Shown: positions 25,001-35,090 of the stretch, one piece after another
How the letters are laid out: each line of letters begins with the position of its first letter
Position numbering within the stretch: the first letter of the stretch is position 1
Assembly: GCA_903813345.2 (NCBI GenBank)
Contig: CAIIXF020000012.1
Location: 1,901,318-1,965,317 of the forward strand
Source of the DNA: Owenia fusiformis
Lineage: Eukaryota; Annelida; Polychaeta; Sabellida; Oweniidae
Direction of reading: 5' to 3'
Length of the DNA stretch: 64,000 nt
Notes under the pieces: model-generated
Told to the model about the DNA's origin: nothing
The model's input: the letters and a program-made list of their open reading frames with translations, nothing else
Databases searched by the model: none
Program-made: the position numbers and the translations under genes

Positions 25001-25999
25001 AGATGCAATAGTGTTTAAAAACATTATCATAACGATAGTCAGAATGTATTAGAAGTTTAACTCTTCAACTAAATTTACACGCATACGCCTCCGACCCTAC
25101 GACAATAACAGAATGCAGCGCTAATGTTCTTTTCAATGATAATGATAATTACGATGGATAAATCATATTCATACAATTTGACTTAACGCTGTTGTAAATT
25201 CAAGAAACCAGTTACAAAGCGGGTGTTACGATTTTCCGAGCATGGCCAAATATCTTATCCTAGCCCTTCGAGGAATTTGATTGGTTTCATGAAGAAGCTT
25301 CGGTCATATTCGTGAAAGAAACATCCTTTGTCGCGTCGCATCGGCGGATATATTGTAACTTACCAGCTTCAGCCGCAATGTAAAGCAATGACCAAGCCGC
25401 CAATAGCCCGAGGAAAAGCTGAAAGAAAAGACGATAATTATTAAAATAATCAAAAATAAAAACTCCCGAGTTAAAAAGAGGGCCTCAGAAATTGTACCAT
25501 GAGTGTTACAATGAAGGGTTGAAATGAGAACGATTTCAACTGTGAGAAAAAAATAATTACTACTGACCTTAATATAAACTATTTACTTTAAATAGGAGTT
25601 AGTCTAAAATCCAAATCGAAGTTTATCAGAAAAAAAGATCAAAATATCATAGTAAGAGTCATTCTAAATTAAAGCAATACATATACATTGTATCTCTCGG
25701 TCTTGACAAACTGGGAACTTTACTTTACTTTACTCAGCTCTGACGTTACATGCAACTTATCTTACTAAAAGGTATTCAAATACAATTTAATGTAAGAGTA
25801 AATAATGTACTGTATAAGTGATTAATTTCCCGAGAAATTATGTTTCCTACTTTTCGGATTAAACTTAGTTTAGGGAAATTAAATGTCGGAAATATAACAT
25901 CTTAATCAATGCTATAATTATCAGAATCGTCAGAATCGTCGATTGGTATAAGATAAATAAAGCTGAAAAACTTACTTTTATTGTCCAGATTGATTCCAT
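22022..25999 (-). CDS. Secreted alpha-carbonic anhydrase CA-2 (8 exons)
   Basis: Paralogue of CA-1 with identical exon phases. Coding exons in gene order: 25976-25999, 25364-25418, 23940-24092, 23633-23781, 23291-23365, 23013-23079, 22571-22728, 22022-22126 (stop included), giving 261 aa. Exons 1-2 encode a signal peptide (MESIWTIK followed by a Leu/Ala-rich core). Catalytic features are intact: RQSPIDI, GGHT (shuttle His), QAHFHWG and EVHIV (zinc His), GSEHTLDG, GSLTTPPF, NFRPVQPLNGR. Exon 5 begins with Val where CA-1 and CA-3 have Met. Five cysteines are shared with CA-1 and CA-3, but none at the usual LTTPxC position, and the N-terminal WxYxG segment is missing. The last exon ends TGG-TAA, also a potential splice donor; a minus-strand AATAAA about 90 bases downstream (near 21935) favours termination here. 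Intron 2 (~1.3 kb) contains a Penelope-like scrap. Confidence 0.9.
24540..24710 (+). mobile_element. Fragment of Penelope-like element 3' region in CA-2 intron 2
   Basis: Two blocks, CTGGGCTTTGCTxAAxAGTA...TTAATTTTCGAGATTTCGAA (about 24588-24640) and TTTTGATGTTATGAGTTTTGGCTATCAA (about 24655), match in order the 3' part of the Penelope-like element at 34408-34460 and 34755-34785. It is short and has no coding capacity left. Confidence 0.5.
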
Positions 26000-26110
26000 G
26001 TCTCTATCCAAAATCTCTAACTCGAAAATTAGCAACTTTGAATTGAGCTCGAAAATGAAACGTCCACCTTTTCGGGTAGCTGAAACGCTTCTGACTAATT
26101 TTTGGAAGTT
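26000..26110 (-). promoter_or_regulatory. Conserved 5' flank / 5'UTR of CA-2
   Basis: Upstream of the CA-2 ATG on the minus strand, TTTCAGCTACCCGA, then a block with GAGCTCAATTCAAAGTTGCT (26027-26050), then GAGTTAGAGATTTTGGATA precede the start. These align with the same positions in CA-1 and CA-3. Likely core promoter and 5'UTR; no single factor site can be named with confidence. Confidence 0.45.
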
Positions 26111-26759
26111 TTTGATCCGTTTCTGTAACCGTAGCACTTGGGCTTGTTTTACAGCGCCATATGCCAGATCCAGCGAAACAATCATCACCAATCAGATACA
26201 AAAACAGTTAGGAGAGTATCTATTAATTAATTGTTGATGATTGTATAGCCCTTGGCTGATTTCTTAATTTGCCACTGAAACAAGGGTCTATATTGTTCTA
26301 TTCACGTGTATATGCTGTACATAGCAGTACATTTTTATTTCCAAAAGCTGTGTCTTTACTTTGAATGGCAATGCACACCTTATTATAACTATAATTGTTA
26401 TTCAATTAAGTATATTGTTTTTACCATGTTTCATTTTATTCTTATCGTTTTATCAGACTCAAGTGGTTTATTTCTCGAAAATAAGTAAAGTTGCAAATTA
26501 GTAAGACTTAGTCTAGATTGCAGGACTTACAATAAACTTGCATTTCTCAAAAGTTAGTAACTATTTCGTTACTTAAATACAGAACAAAACGACTGGTATT
26601 TTTATATTTCAAACTTCAGAGGGCTTGGAATCATTGATAATAAACGCTTTTAAATAAGATAAATGTTCTCATATCATATCTGCAGTCCTACACTATATAA
26701 AAACACAATTACTGACATTTTCATCAATTTTTATTCAACTTTTATCCAACACAAATTAT
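26111..26759. other. Upstream region of CA-2, no gene seen
   Basis: AT-rich intergenic DNA. No gene, RNA or repeat that I can support. Confidence 0.5.
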
Positions 26760-27540
26760 GTTTGAGAACATAAAAAAATATTTCCTGTGACGTCATAACG
26801 TGTGTAGTTGTTACTCCTTGTATACATAATGTTGTGACGTCTCCAATATTTTCCTCATTATACTGGATGTTTATTACGTTATGAAGGGTCCAATATATTT
26901 CTCATTCCAATCACAAGGAGGATTGGCTCCCAGAGTGCACCACCGATATTCTGTCCCATATATGGGTATGTCGTAATACAAAATTCGAATTCAAACAGCC
27001 GCCATTTTGTTCACTTCAACATTTAAATCGTGAATTTTGGTCTTATTTCCAAACGAAAAATTCCAAAACTCACAAGAAATGATCGAGATATTGGTTCGAA
27101 TCTTTTGAACTGTTTATTTTGAATTTATAGTCGGTTTTAATTTCAGAAAATAACGACATTTCGACGTTTTCATTGTTGGAAAATATCGAGTTTCGATCCT
27201 GGGAGCCAATCCTCCTTGTTCCAATCATATATATATATATATATAAAGTTCTCATTGACGTCTGAAGTCATACAGCGCCATTTTGTTTCTTCTGTTCAAT
27301 GATTACTTTTTAACTAAAAAAGATAAATATGATATTTGCATTTTTGACAAGCAACTGACCGAGGAATATTACATTATGACTATCTGTCGTTTTAATATTA
27401 AAGTATGGATATCTGTGGGTCTCATATTAAAGTATGGATATATGTGGTCTTAATATTACAATATGGATATCTGTGTGCCTCATATTAAGTATGGATATTT
27501 ATGTTGTTTTCATTTTACAGTATTGATGTATCAGTCAAGC
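26760..27540. repeat. Dispersed CA-flank repeat, copy upstream of CA-2
   Basis: Matches the 20.04-20.65 kb copy: CCTGTGACGTCATAA, TTACTCCTTGTATAC, CTCCAATATTTTCCTCATTATACTGGATGT, then TCATACAGCGCCATTTTGTTT, TTCAATGATTACTTTTTAACTAAAAAA, GCAACTGACCGAGGAATATTACA and about four periodic GGATATxTGTGG units (27400-27520). A ~280-base segment (26920-27215) bordered by inverted GGAGGATTGGCTCCCAG and CTGGGAGCCAATCCTCC interrupts it and looks like a separate small insertion with inverted ends. Confidence 0.6.
26919..27218. mobile_element. Small inverted-repeat insertion (MITE-like, ~300 bp)
   Basis: Begins AAGGAGGATTGGCTCCCAG (26919) and ends CTGGGAGCCAATCCTCCTT (about 27200-27218), near-perfect inverted ends of about 19 bases. 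The flanks read TTCCAATCAC on the left and GTTCCAATCAT on the right, suggesting that CAATCA or a longer word is duplicated. The interior is AT-rich with no coding potential. Confidence 0.6.
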
Positions 27541-28005
27541 CAAGTAAGTAAGTCAACATTCGAAAATAAAAAACTCAAAAAGCGTACATCTTTGATTTCC
27601 AAAATAATTTGTGAGGTGGTTATTTAGATGATAATACACATTTCAACGCACTATTTTTGAGTACATCTCGAATCCATTCTCAACAAAGCGTTCTCGAAAT
27701 AAGTATTCGAAATGTTTGAGTTCTGGATGATAAAAGTACGTTAAGATATATCGCTCCTTAACAAACTCCTTCAGGAACAAGATATAGAATCGAATGCATA
27801 TTCTTCCTATTTATTCCCTGACACATGCCAATGAATGTTGCATAAGTAAATATCTCCGTTTTAAAAAAATTTGAAAACGTTGTTCTCAACAGGTGCCATT
27901 TTTTATAATTGAAAAACAAAATTGAACAATTTGCATTTCTAAATTGATAAGTTTCTTGGAATACAACTTAACTGTAAACGATTTAAGTCATTAATAATAT
28001 TTCCC
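27541..28005. other. Intergenic, no gene seen
   Basis: AT-rich with no recognisable feature. Confidence 0.5.
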
Positions 28006-28008
28006 TTA

Positions 28009-29499
28009 AGGCCCGGTCACACCGCCCGGACGTTGCTGGAGCGTTCCTTGAACGTTGAAAAAATTCATCAACGCTCGTCAACGCGCACAAAATGGGGGAA
28101 AAAAAACAAAAACACGGGCGTTGGCTTAGCGGTGCACCGCTGAAGCCGGCGTTGCTTTAGCGTTGGTTAAACGGTTGCGAGCGGTAGCTAGCGTTTGTTT
28201 AGCGGTAATGCGAGCGTTGGTATAGCGGCGTTCTGCGCATGTGAGCGTTGCCTCGGCGGGGGTATAAATAGCAGCAGCGTTGGTTTAGCAGCATATCGCG
28301 TTTGACTACTGGGAAATTATTTCAAGTGGGAAGTGTTTAAGAGTAAAGACCTTTATTGGAATTTGTAACTTTAACAAAAGTCCTTCAAGGATTAAAGAAG
28401 AAATGTTTTAAATCTAAAGTGCTTCTATTAATGTAATATGCCATTAAGAATGAATAACATTACAATTTTCTTTAATAATCTCTCATATCATTTTAAACAA
28501 ACATATCACAATTTAATCGTTGCATTTCCATTACTTGGAACCGATTTACGTTCAAATTGCTTTAACAATGTCAAATAACATTTACAGCAAAGTAATAATC
28601 ATGACGCATGACAAATTTTTGCATTGCTGTGCGCGCATCAACTTTTTGTATAATACCATGTAACGAGTGCAACATTTTACAAGCTGCGCAGAAAATTCAC
28701 AGATAATTTATTGAATTGCTTGACGTGAAAACACTAGGTATATACTATATTTGAATAAAGGTCTCAGTAAAAGTCTATTTGTATTAACATTTAATGAAAA
28801 CCAAAAATCGCATAATTCACCTTTTTAAAATCCAAAATCACAAACTTTGAGCGCTTAATTTAGGAATTTACAATGCAAAAAATTGAAATGCCAGACATGA
28901 ATATATATCAAATGTAAAATGCACAAGTGTCTCCACAGTGTTCTACACAGTGGTGCATTTCTCCACGTATTTATAGCCAAATTCTGGTCCCGCTCCGACA
29001 CCTCTATACCAACGCCAAAGCAAAGTTCATCGCCGCCATGGAACGCTGCGACAACGTCCGACACCGTTCCAACAACCCCATGTACGCTGATAAAACGCTC
29101 CACCGACGTTTGTGCAACGTTTAATCGCCGCCCGGGCAACGCTGGCGAAGCAGCGGTGGTCCAGCGTTTAAGATTTCTGCGTTGGTCTAGCGGATTCAAG
29201 CGTCCACGAACTTGCGTCTAGCGGTGCCAAACTTTGACTGGGCGTTGGTGGAGCGGTGATAAACTTTGCCAGGGCGTAAAATTGTCCCTTTTTCAACGCT
29301 CGCAATATTTTGAGCAGCTCAAAACTTTTGGAGCGTTAGGATGGCCACTCGAGAAACATCCGCGTTGGCCGAGCGTTTACAGCGTTGCTTTAACGGATGC
29401 CAACTTTTGTTAAACGGTGGTGAACGTTTACGAGCGTTGATGATTTTTTTCAACGTTCAAGGAACGCTCCAGCAACGCTTAGGCGGTGTGACCGGGCCT
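28009..29499. mobile_element. Harbinger-like MITE with GC-rich arms and TTA duplication (~1.49 kb)
   Basis: The termini AGGCCCGGTCACACCGCC and its inverse GGCGGTGTGACCGGGCCT are bordered by TTA on both sides (28006-28008, 29500-29502), the TWA-type duplication of PIF/Harbinger elements. Inverted similarity extends through GTTGCTGGAGCGTTCCTTGA and beyond. The arms (28009-28290 and about 28920-29499) are GC-rich and dominated by a GCGTT/AGCGG word, while the core is AT-rich. No transposase or Myb-like protein is encoded; the 100-114 codon frames at 28855-29221 are by-products of the GC-rich arm. Confidence 0.8.
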
Positions 29500-29519
29500 T
29501 TAGCGAGAGCGGTGCGCCT

Positions 29520-29710
29520 GTGCAGTTTTAAACTTTGGCGCACACTTTAACGCTATGAAGACGTCTTGGCTATGATTAGGGTCCTAAAACGTTTTAGCCA
29601 AGCGCTCTTAGCCGAGAGCTCTTGAGAAAATCTGGATTTACATTACATTTCTAAAACGTTTTAACGCAAAAACGTTTTAGCAAAGACGTCTTAGGGTTCT
29701 AGTGTAAATC
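29520..29710. repeat. Inverted-repeat cluster with AAAACGTTTT and AGACGTCT palindromes
   Basis: Three AAAACGTTTT palindromes (about 29587, 29653, 29668) and two AGACGTCT palindromes (29549, 29680) are arranged around GTGTAAATCC (29701) and its partner GGATTTACA (29634). It looks like the remains of a MITE with inverted ends next to the Harbinger-like element. Boundaries are not resolved. Confidence 0.45.
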
Positions 29711-30470
29711 CTTCAACCTGTCAATGCCTAGCCTTCGTGAAAGAGGGCTGTCCCAGAATTCATAGAAGAACCATGGAAACCGATTGAGGTTATCTTTGCA
29801 TGATTCACCTATGCAGTCTGAGCTAGTATTTCATCTTCTTACCTTAATCTCAACGTGCCAAGTTCAAGAAGCGCAATTTCATATCGGTATACCCACAGTT
29901 AATCAATATTCAACAGTACCATGTATTTTTAGTTTAAATATCATTGAAATAAACTTAGTGTCAAATCTAATGGATTATGAAGGGGCGTATCAAGTATTAT
30001 TGCCGAGGAAAAAAGTATGAGTAAATCACCTTCCAATATACATTTAGGGAGAAGAGGGAGAGCATTTATGATATTACCTTTTTCATGACGAAAGACAGTT
30101 ATTTATCATCATTTTTGTTTTTGAATAGAAGGATGGGGTCAACCCAAAATGAAATTGTGTTTACCAGTACATCGTTATATTGATATGTTTCCTTAGACAA
30201 TTGGAGAAATACAATATATATGTCTTTGTCATTGAGTATTTCGAACTCAGTCACTCATTGTATTCTACAATGTAAAGTTCTCATTATGTTAGTTCAAGGG
30301 GCAACGACGTCGCAGTTTACGCACATTCACATTTATATCAATATGTTTTAGACATTGCATAATGCCGTGGCAATAAATTGTTGGCCTTATACATTTGTAT
30401 GCCCTCTGGCTTGGGAAAGCTCTTAATATACTTTATATTTTCTTCCCTCTTAAAATGGCCCATGGGTGTT
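29700..30470. repeat. Segmental duplication block 1, paralogous to 51895-52770
   Basis: Collinear diverged matches: CAATGCCTAGCCTTCGTGAA with CAATGTCTAGCTCTCACCAA, CAGAATTCATAGAAGAACC with CAGTATTCATAGATGAACC, CAAGTTCAAGAAGCGCAAxTTCAT with CAAGTTCAAGAACTGCAAGTTCAT, and TGGCAATAAATTGTTGG in both. The block sits on the same side of CA-2 as its partner sits of CA-3. No gene is recognised in it. Confidence 0.65.
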
Positions 30471-30984
30471 TATTTTGAGTTCTTTCAAATAAACACCCAG
30501 TGGGCCTATTAACGAAAAGGGAGAACTTTGACTTTAGCGGATGAGCTAAAGTTACAGTGTAGTGATCATTTATTAATCATTGAAAAATCATTCACATTAT
30601 GTAAACTGGTTAACTAAAATAATGGTTGCAATAGTTGCAGTTCCCCATCAACGATTGCAATCAGTTGTGACTGTTTATTTCAATGGGTAATGGTTGTAAT
30701 TGTTTTGCAATAGTTTCTCAAAATGATTGCGTAACCATTGTAACTTTATGTAAAAAGGGTTGAAAAGATTGGGTGAAGTAATGTTTGCGCAATGGTTTTT
30801 AATGGTTGAAATGATGGTTTTTCCATTGATCTTCAAGGTTGAAATGATGGTTACATGATATGCAATGAAACCATTGAATTTAGGGTAATTCACAAGTGTG
30901 GGATTAAATTGAACCATCTGTTATGTTCTACACGATTCTTGACATGACGCTTGTGTCATCCTATACTGAGCAGAATACTGCGAA
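30471..30984. other. Intergenic; ATGGTTG-rich stretch
   Basis: 30620-30900 is rich in CAATGGTTG/ATGGTTGAAATGATGGTT words on the plus strand, a weak degenerate repeat. No gene seen. The corresponding interval of the partner copy (52.8-59.6 kb) carries SLC15A4 exons that are missing here. Confidence 0.45.
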
Positions 30985-31097
30985 TGTAACATTGTAAGTT
31001 CATTCACTCAAGGATACTATACATTGATCTGTCATAACTGCTTAACAGCGACAATCCATGGATGAAAAAGGAACCCATTGCAATGCAATTGAACCGA

Positions 31098-31290
31098 ATG
31101 CAATACAATACAACACAATACAATATAAAATAAAACAATACAATACAGTACAGTACAATACAATACACAATACAATACCCTACAATACAATGCAATACAA
31201 TACAATACCGTAAAATACAGTACAATGCAATACACAATACAATACAATACAATACAATACAATACAATACAAAACAATACAATACTTAAT
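31098..31290. repeat. (CAATA)n microsatellite
   Basis: Imperfect CAATA/CAGTA repeats, becoming perfect near 31245-31280. The flanks match those of the two separate CAATA tracts at 59745-59902 (left flank) and 61220-61247 (right flank). The Cys/Ile/Leu/Tyr/Val-rich frames on the minus strand are repeat artefacts. Confidence 0.9.
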
Positions 31291-31483
31291 GTATGCAACT
31301 CCATTTAAACATTCTTCAATTATTACTTGGTTTCTGTTTCCAAAGATCCCGATCAAATTGACAAATTTCCACAGAAATAACAGTAGAACCAATATGATCT
31401 GAACAAGCAAAATGTGTAATGGCAGATAATCCGCATTAGAACTAAAAACAAGAGTAAACAATGAAATATTGTTAGCATACTCG

Positions 31484-31511
31484 TTACCATGGGCTTTCAA
31501 GAGGACCCATT
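31484..31511. mobile_element. 28-bp hairpin insertion with 3-bp duplication
   Basis: The paralogous site at 61479-61486 reads ATACTCGCAACTT without interruption, whereas here ATACTCG is followed by a 28-base insert containing ATGGGCTTTCAAGAGGACCC and then TCGCAACTT. TCG is therefore present on both sides (31481-31483, 31512-31514). The insert can fold with ATGGG(C/T) pairing to the complementary end. A sibling sequence occurs at 41693-41720. Confidence 0.6.
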
Positions 31512-31522
31512 TCGCAACTTAC

Positions 31523-31582
31523 CTATCTTCAACAATATTGCCTTTACTGCCACCTGGTGAGGGATGTCTGAACTTTCTCCTT
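31523..31582 (-). pseudogene. SLC15A4-like exon remnant
   Basis: On the minus strand this encodes RRKFRHPSPGGSKGNIVEDR and then a GTAAGT donor, matching the 3' part of the SLC15A4 exon at 61492-61630, which has Asp for the first Gly. Only the last 60 bases of the exon survive; its upstream part was replaced by the Penelope-like element at 31583. Intron sequence next to it (31300-31480) also matches 61250-61480. This is a dead fragment from a duplicated transporter gene, not a functional exon. Confidence 0.8.
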
Positions 31583-32216
31583 TTAACAAAATTTAATGAC
31601 CCAATTTATTCAAAAGTTAAATGTATTTCAACGTGGGATTTTTCTACACTTTACACATCAATTCCTCATGACAAGTTAAAATACGAAATATTTGGAATCA
31701 TTAAAAAAGACAATGACGAGTAGTAAATTTAAATATGTTAACTGCAATTCAAATAGGGCTTTCTTTTCTAGTGAACAATATAAGTATATTTCTCTCACTG
31801 CAGTACAATTCTGTGAAGTGTTAGGCTTTCTTATTGATAATTATATATTTGTTAAGTTTGGAAATACAGTTTTGCGTCAGAATGTAGGTATACCAATGGG
31901 TACAGATTGTGCTCCTCTTTTAGCAGCCTTTTTCTATTCTCGTATGAGTATAAATTTTTACAAAGGATTATGAAAGATAAAAGTTAATTTCATATTGCAA
32001 AGTTATTTAATAAGACAGATCGATATATTGATGACTTGTTAAGGTTAGACAACCCAAAATTTAAAGACTTTGTAGGTGAGATATATCAGACTGAGCTAGA
32101 ATTGACAACGACAAATGAATCTGATATGAGTGCACCTTCTCATTAACATTGATGACAAAAGAGATGACTTTAATTTTGACATTGTTAATTTTCCATTCCA
32201 CTAAACCCAGCATATG

Positions 32217-34264
32217 CACGGTCCCCGATACTACCCAACGTAAATCGTTCCGGACTTGTTTTTCACTTATTTTTCATAACCATTTGGACTCATTTTGAAA
32301 GGGAATGAGATGAGACATTCATCAGAATGGCTCAAAAAGATAATACAATTCAATCGTTTAGAAAAATACATACATTAACTTCTACCTAAGACATTCTTTT
32401 TCATACCCACGTATCTATTTTGGCGATCGTGCCATCATAGATCATATTTATCGGCATTAGATAACAAAAAGTGCCAGAAATATGCTCTAAATCTCCATTA
32501 GTGTCATTTCACCAGGTTTAAACAAAAAATCATTTCGTATCGTGGAACACTATCCACTACATTAAAGATCGTATTAATATCTAAAGTATCTGTACCTTCA
32601 ATTTGCCATAAATGTCCGAAATGAACAAAGTGGAGTTAACGACGGCGAATGGTCATTATTCTGACACGGACTTGTCTTGTTATCACAAGGTGAACGACTG
32701 CGAATTGTACACTTAATGCTTTCGACGTGATAAAAATAATGATTTGGAATTGTCTTGTTACGGCATTCATACGTTCTGTTGCTTAATAATTTGTCTATTC
32801 TTTTGAAAAAGTTGCATTTGGTATGTTTTTGTATTCTTTCAAAATATATGTGGGGCTCAAATTATTACTGTAGGTTTACAGTAAATCCTGTCTTAGTGGA
32901 CACCTCTCTCGTAAAGAGGTAAAATCTATGGATTTAGGCCATTAAATAATTTAGTGCATTGGAAGTTAAAGGGAGAGTCTAAAAAAGAATTTGAGGCAAT
33001 ATTTGTAGCTGTGAGGCAAAGTATAAAATAAATACAAATAATAATTAACAAATTAAGTTGTTAACAATCTAGAGGCAAACTAGTAGATTTTAAACAGTGT
33101 AATGACCTTCGATAGCAAGTCGCTACTACAGTCTCAGCTGTAGTGGCTAACCTTTATGGCTCAAGGGTAGAACGTCTGACTCGAGAGCGGGAGGTCCTGG
33201 GTTCGATTCCCATACGGGGCGTTGAATTTAGCACATTCTCCTTCGAGTCTAGTATCTGGCTTGGTACACTACAGCTCCCCGACTAGCGTGCCCAAGGGTC
33301 GTTACAACAGTAAATAACGATTAAAACTAATTATTTCTTCTCGACTTTCACTAGACTTCTTGGTTAGCATTAATATAAGCATGGAAGTCAGTTTAAAGCC
33401 AATAAGGGCGTTTTAAAGTCTTATTTGAGGCAAACTTATGCTCACATTTTTCATAGGCAAATTAAAAATAGCGACGAGTGAAGTCTTTAAAAAAGCGAAG
33501 AGGCAAAACACAAGAAAAAGTAAAAAATCAACTTTTCTCTCTACATGCATTCTTGCCCCTTGAAAGTATCAAGTAAAGAACATGTATCTGTAATGATTCC
33601 CTATTCAACCTTGAAAAGTATCTCTTAATACGTTTAATTAATTATCATTTAGATAGTATCACTCAGACAACTTCTTCCACTGTCCTCATGCACTCTGATG
33701 ATTTGTTGGAAATCTATCAAGTTTATGGAGCTGTTCCACACTTAAAAATGGTTCATTGTGTTTTTCAAGTCAGAAACGTTCAAATAACACAAGTCAGAAA
33801 CGTTCCAATAGCAAGTCAACATCATTAACTGGAATATCTAGGTCACGTCCAAATGGTTAAATATAAAAAAATATTATTTCGACAATTGCTACTCATTTAA
33901 ACCATTTTAAATCATGATTTTGTTCACAATATGGCTACTTTCATTATGAATCGGTGTATTCATTGGATACAAGGCAGGCTGGTGATTATCTATCAAAATA
34001 GGTGAAAACACGGGCAGAACCGTCCACATCCCGAAATAACAAGACTATAGCAAACAGTTCGGACAAAAAAGGCGTTTGCGGGTGCCTGTAGTTAGGGTAT
34101 ATAGTATGGTAAGTTATCTAATTGTATTATATTTACATAAAGTCAAGTGAAAGCAATTTCATAACCAAAACAAACCTACCTCTACTTTTTTCCATTAATC
34201 AAGTCCAAATGGTTATGAAAAACAAGTCCGGAACGATTTACATTGGGTAGTATCGGACACCGTG
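32217..34264. mobile_element. 2.05-kb non-autonomous element with CACGGT ends and ATATG duplication
   Basis: Inverted ends of about 60 bases: left CACGGTCCCCGATACTACCC, right (minus strand) CACGGTGTCCGATACTACCC, both continuing CAAxGTAAATCGTTCCGGAC. ATATG borders both sides (32212-32216, 34265-34269). Removing the element and one ATATG restores the Penelope reading CCAGCATATGGGGTTTATG, i.e. Pro-Ala-Tyr-Gly-Val-Tyr, so the 5-bp duplication is confirmed by coding sense. The interior holds a tRNA-like SINE (33151-33360) and no transposase. Confidence 0.85.
33151..33360 (+). mobile_element. tRNA-derived SINE
   Basis: TATGGCTCAAGGGTAGAACG (33155-33174) resembles a polymerase III A box, and GGTTCGATTCC (33200-33210) is a perfect B box; the spacing is that of a tRNA. 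The acceptor ends do not pair well, and the sequence continues without a CCA or T-terminator into a unique body (33220-33360), so it is a SINE head rather than a working tRNA gene. Confidence 0.6.
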
Positions 34265-35090
34265 ATATGGGGTTTATGTATCCCAGCTTATTAGATATAG
34301 CAGGGCGTGTTCAAAATATCTAGATTTCAAATCAAGACACCTAACCATATTTTAGTGATCAAGCTGTCAGGTCAAGGTTATACTTGTAAAAAACTTAAGA
34401 AATCCTTTCTGGGCTTTGCTGAAAAGTACAAGTCATTAATTTCGAAATTTCAATTTTTACCACTTGAGATACTGAAGGATGTAGGAATGATATAATAGAT
34501 TGACAATGAACTCACAATTTTTTCACTTGGCACCTTTTGAGGTGGATCCGGTGATGGCATTAATGGTTGAGAAATAGGGATCGAAACCAGCCATAGTTTT
34601 CTCCTGATGACCATTGTGAATTGTTGTGTTTTATGGATTATGATGACGGCTTTGCGAACGGATGTTGACCCTTTGAATTGCCTATGGACTTCGAGACTGG
34701 ATTTTATCTATCCCACATCATTTGAGACTGAATACTCTATCTTTTATGAGTTCTATTTTTGATGTTATGGGTATTGGCTATCAATTTTTCAATTTTTCTT
34801 CAACATGTATTGTAATGACTTCAGTATGAATGAAATTTCCCTTGGTGTTCTGGTCCTGGATTGTGATATTGGTTCTCGATTGGAGGGGGGGGATGTTAGA
34901 CATTGTTTCTTTTCACGTTAGATCATGGTTTTGGGATATATAGGGTCTACCTTTCTTATGACAGATTTACACTTACAGTTTGCTTTTCTTGTTGGATTTC
35001 TTTAAAGTTTTTAGTCACCCTTCCCTTTGGCATTTGCGATTATATATTCTCCTTCATTCAGCATACTTCCTAGTGTTATAGGTAAATAAA

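Larger units (their letters stand above)
31583..35090 (+). pseudogene. Penelope-like retroelement, decayed and split by a DNA transposon
   Basis: Plus-strand frames show reverse transcriptase motifs of Penelope-like elements in order: WDFSTLYTSIPHDKL (31640-31680), FLIDNYIFVKFGNTVLRQNV then GIPMGTDCAPLLAAFF (31830-31935), DRYIDDLLRLDN (about 32020-32055), KRDDFNFDIVNFPF (about 32155-32200), then, after a 2-kb insertion, YGVYVSQLIRYSRACSKY (34265-34325) and KLSGQGYTCKKLKKSFLGF (34360-34415). The aspartate pair of the catalytic YIDD box is visible. Frameshifts (near 31700, 31970, 32150 and 34330) break the frame. No GIY-YIG endonuclease is recognised; 34500-35090 is probably 3' untranslated. 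A short relative lies in CA-2 intron 2. Confidence 0.8.

Noticed and set aside
28260-28275. TATAAATA as a promoter
   Set aside because: It lies within the non-coding Harbinger-like MITE with no gene downstream on that strand.
28855-29221. Overlapping 100-114 codon frames on both strands
   Set aside because: They lie in the GC-rich arm of the Harbinger-like MITE, where stops are rare; no domain is visible and both strands are open.
31004-31304. Minus-strand frames rich in Cys, Ile, Leu, Tyr and Val
   Set aside because: Direct translation of the (CAATA)n microsatellite; the same happens at 59647-59958.
33151-33219. Possible functional tRNA gene
   Set aside because: The A and B boxes are good, but the acceptor stem does not pair and no terminator follows; it sits inside a transposon, so a SINE head is more likely.
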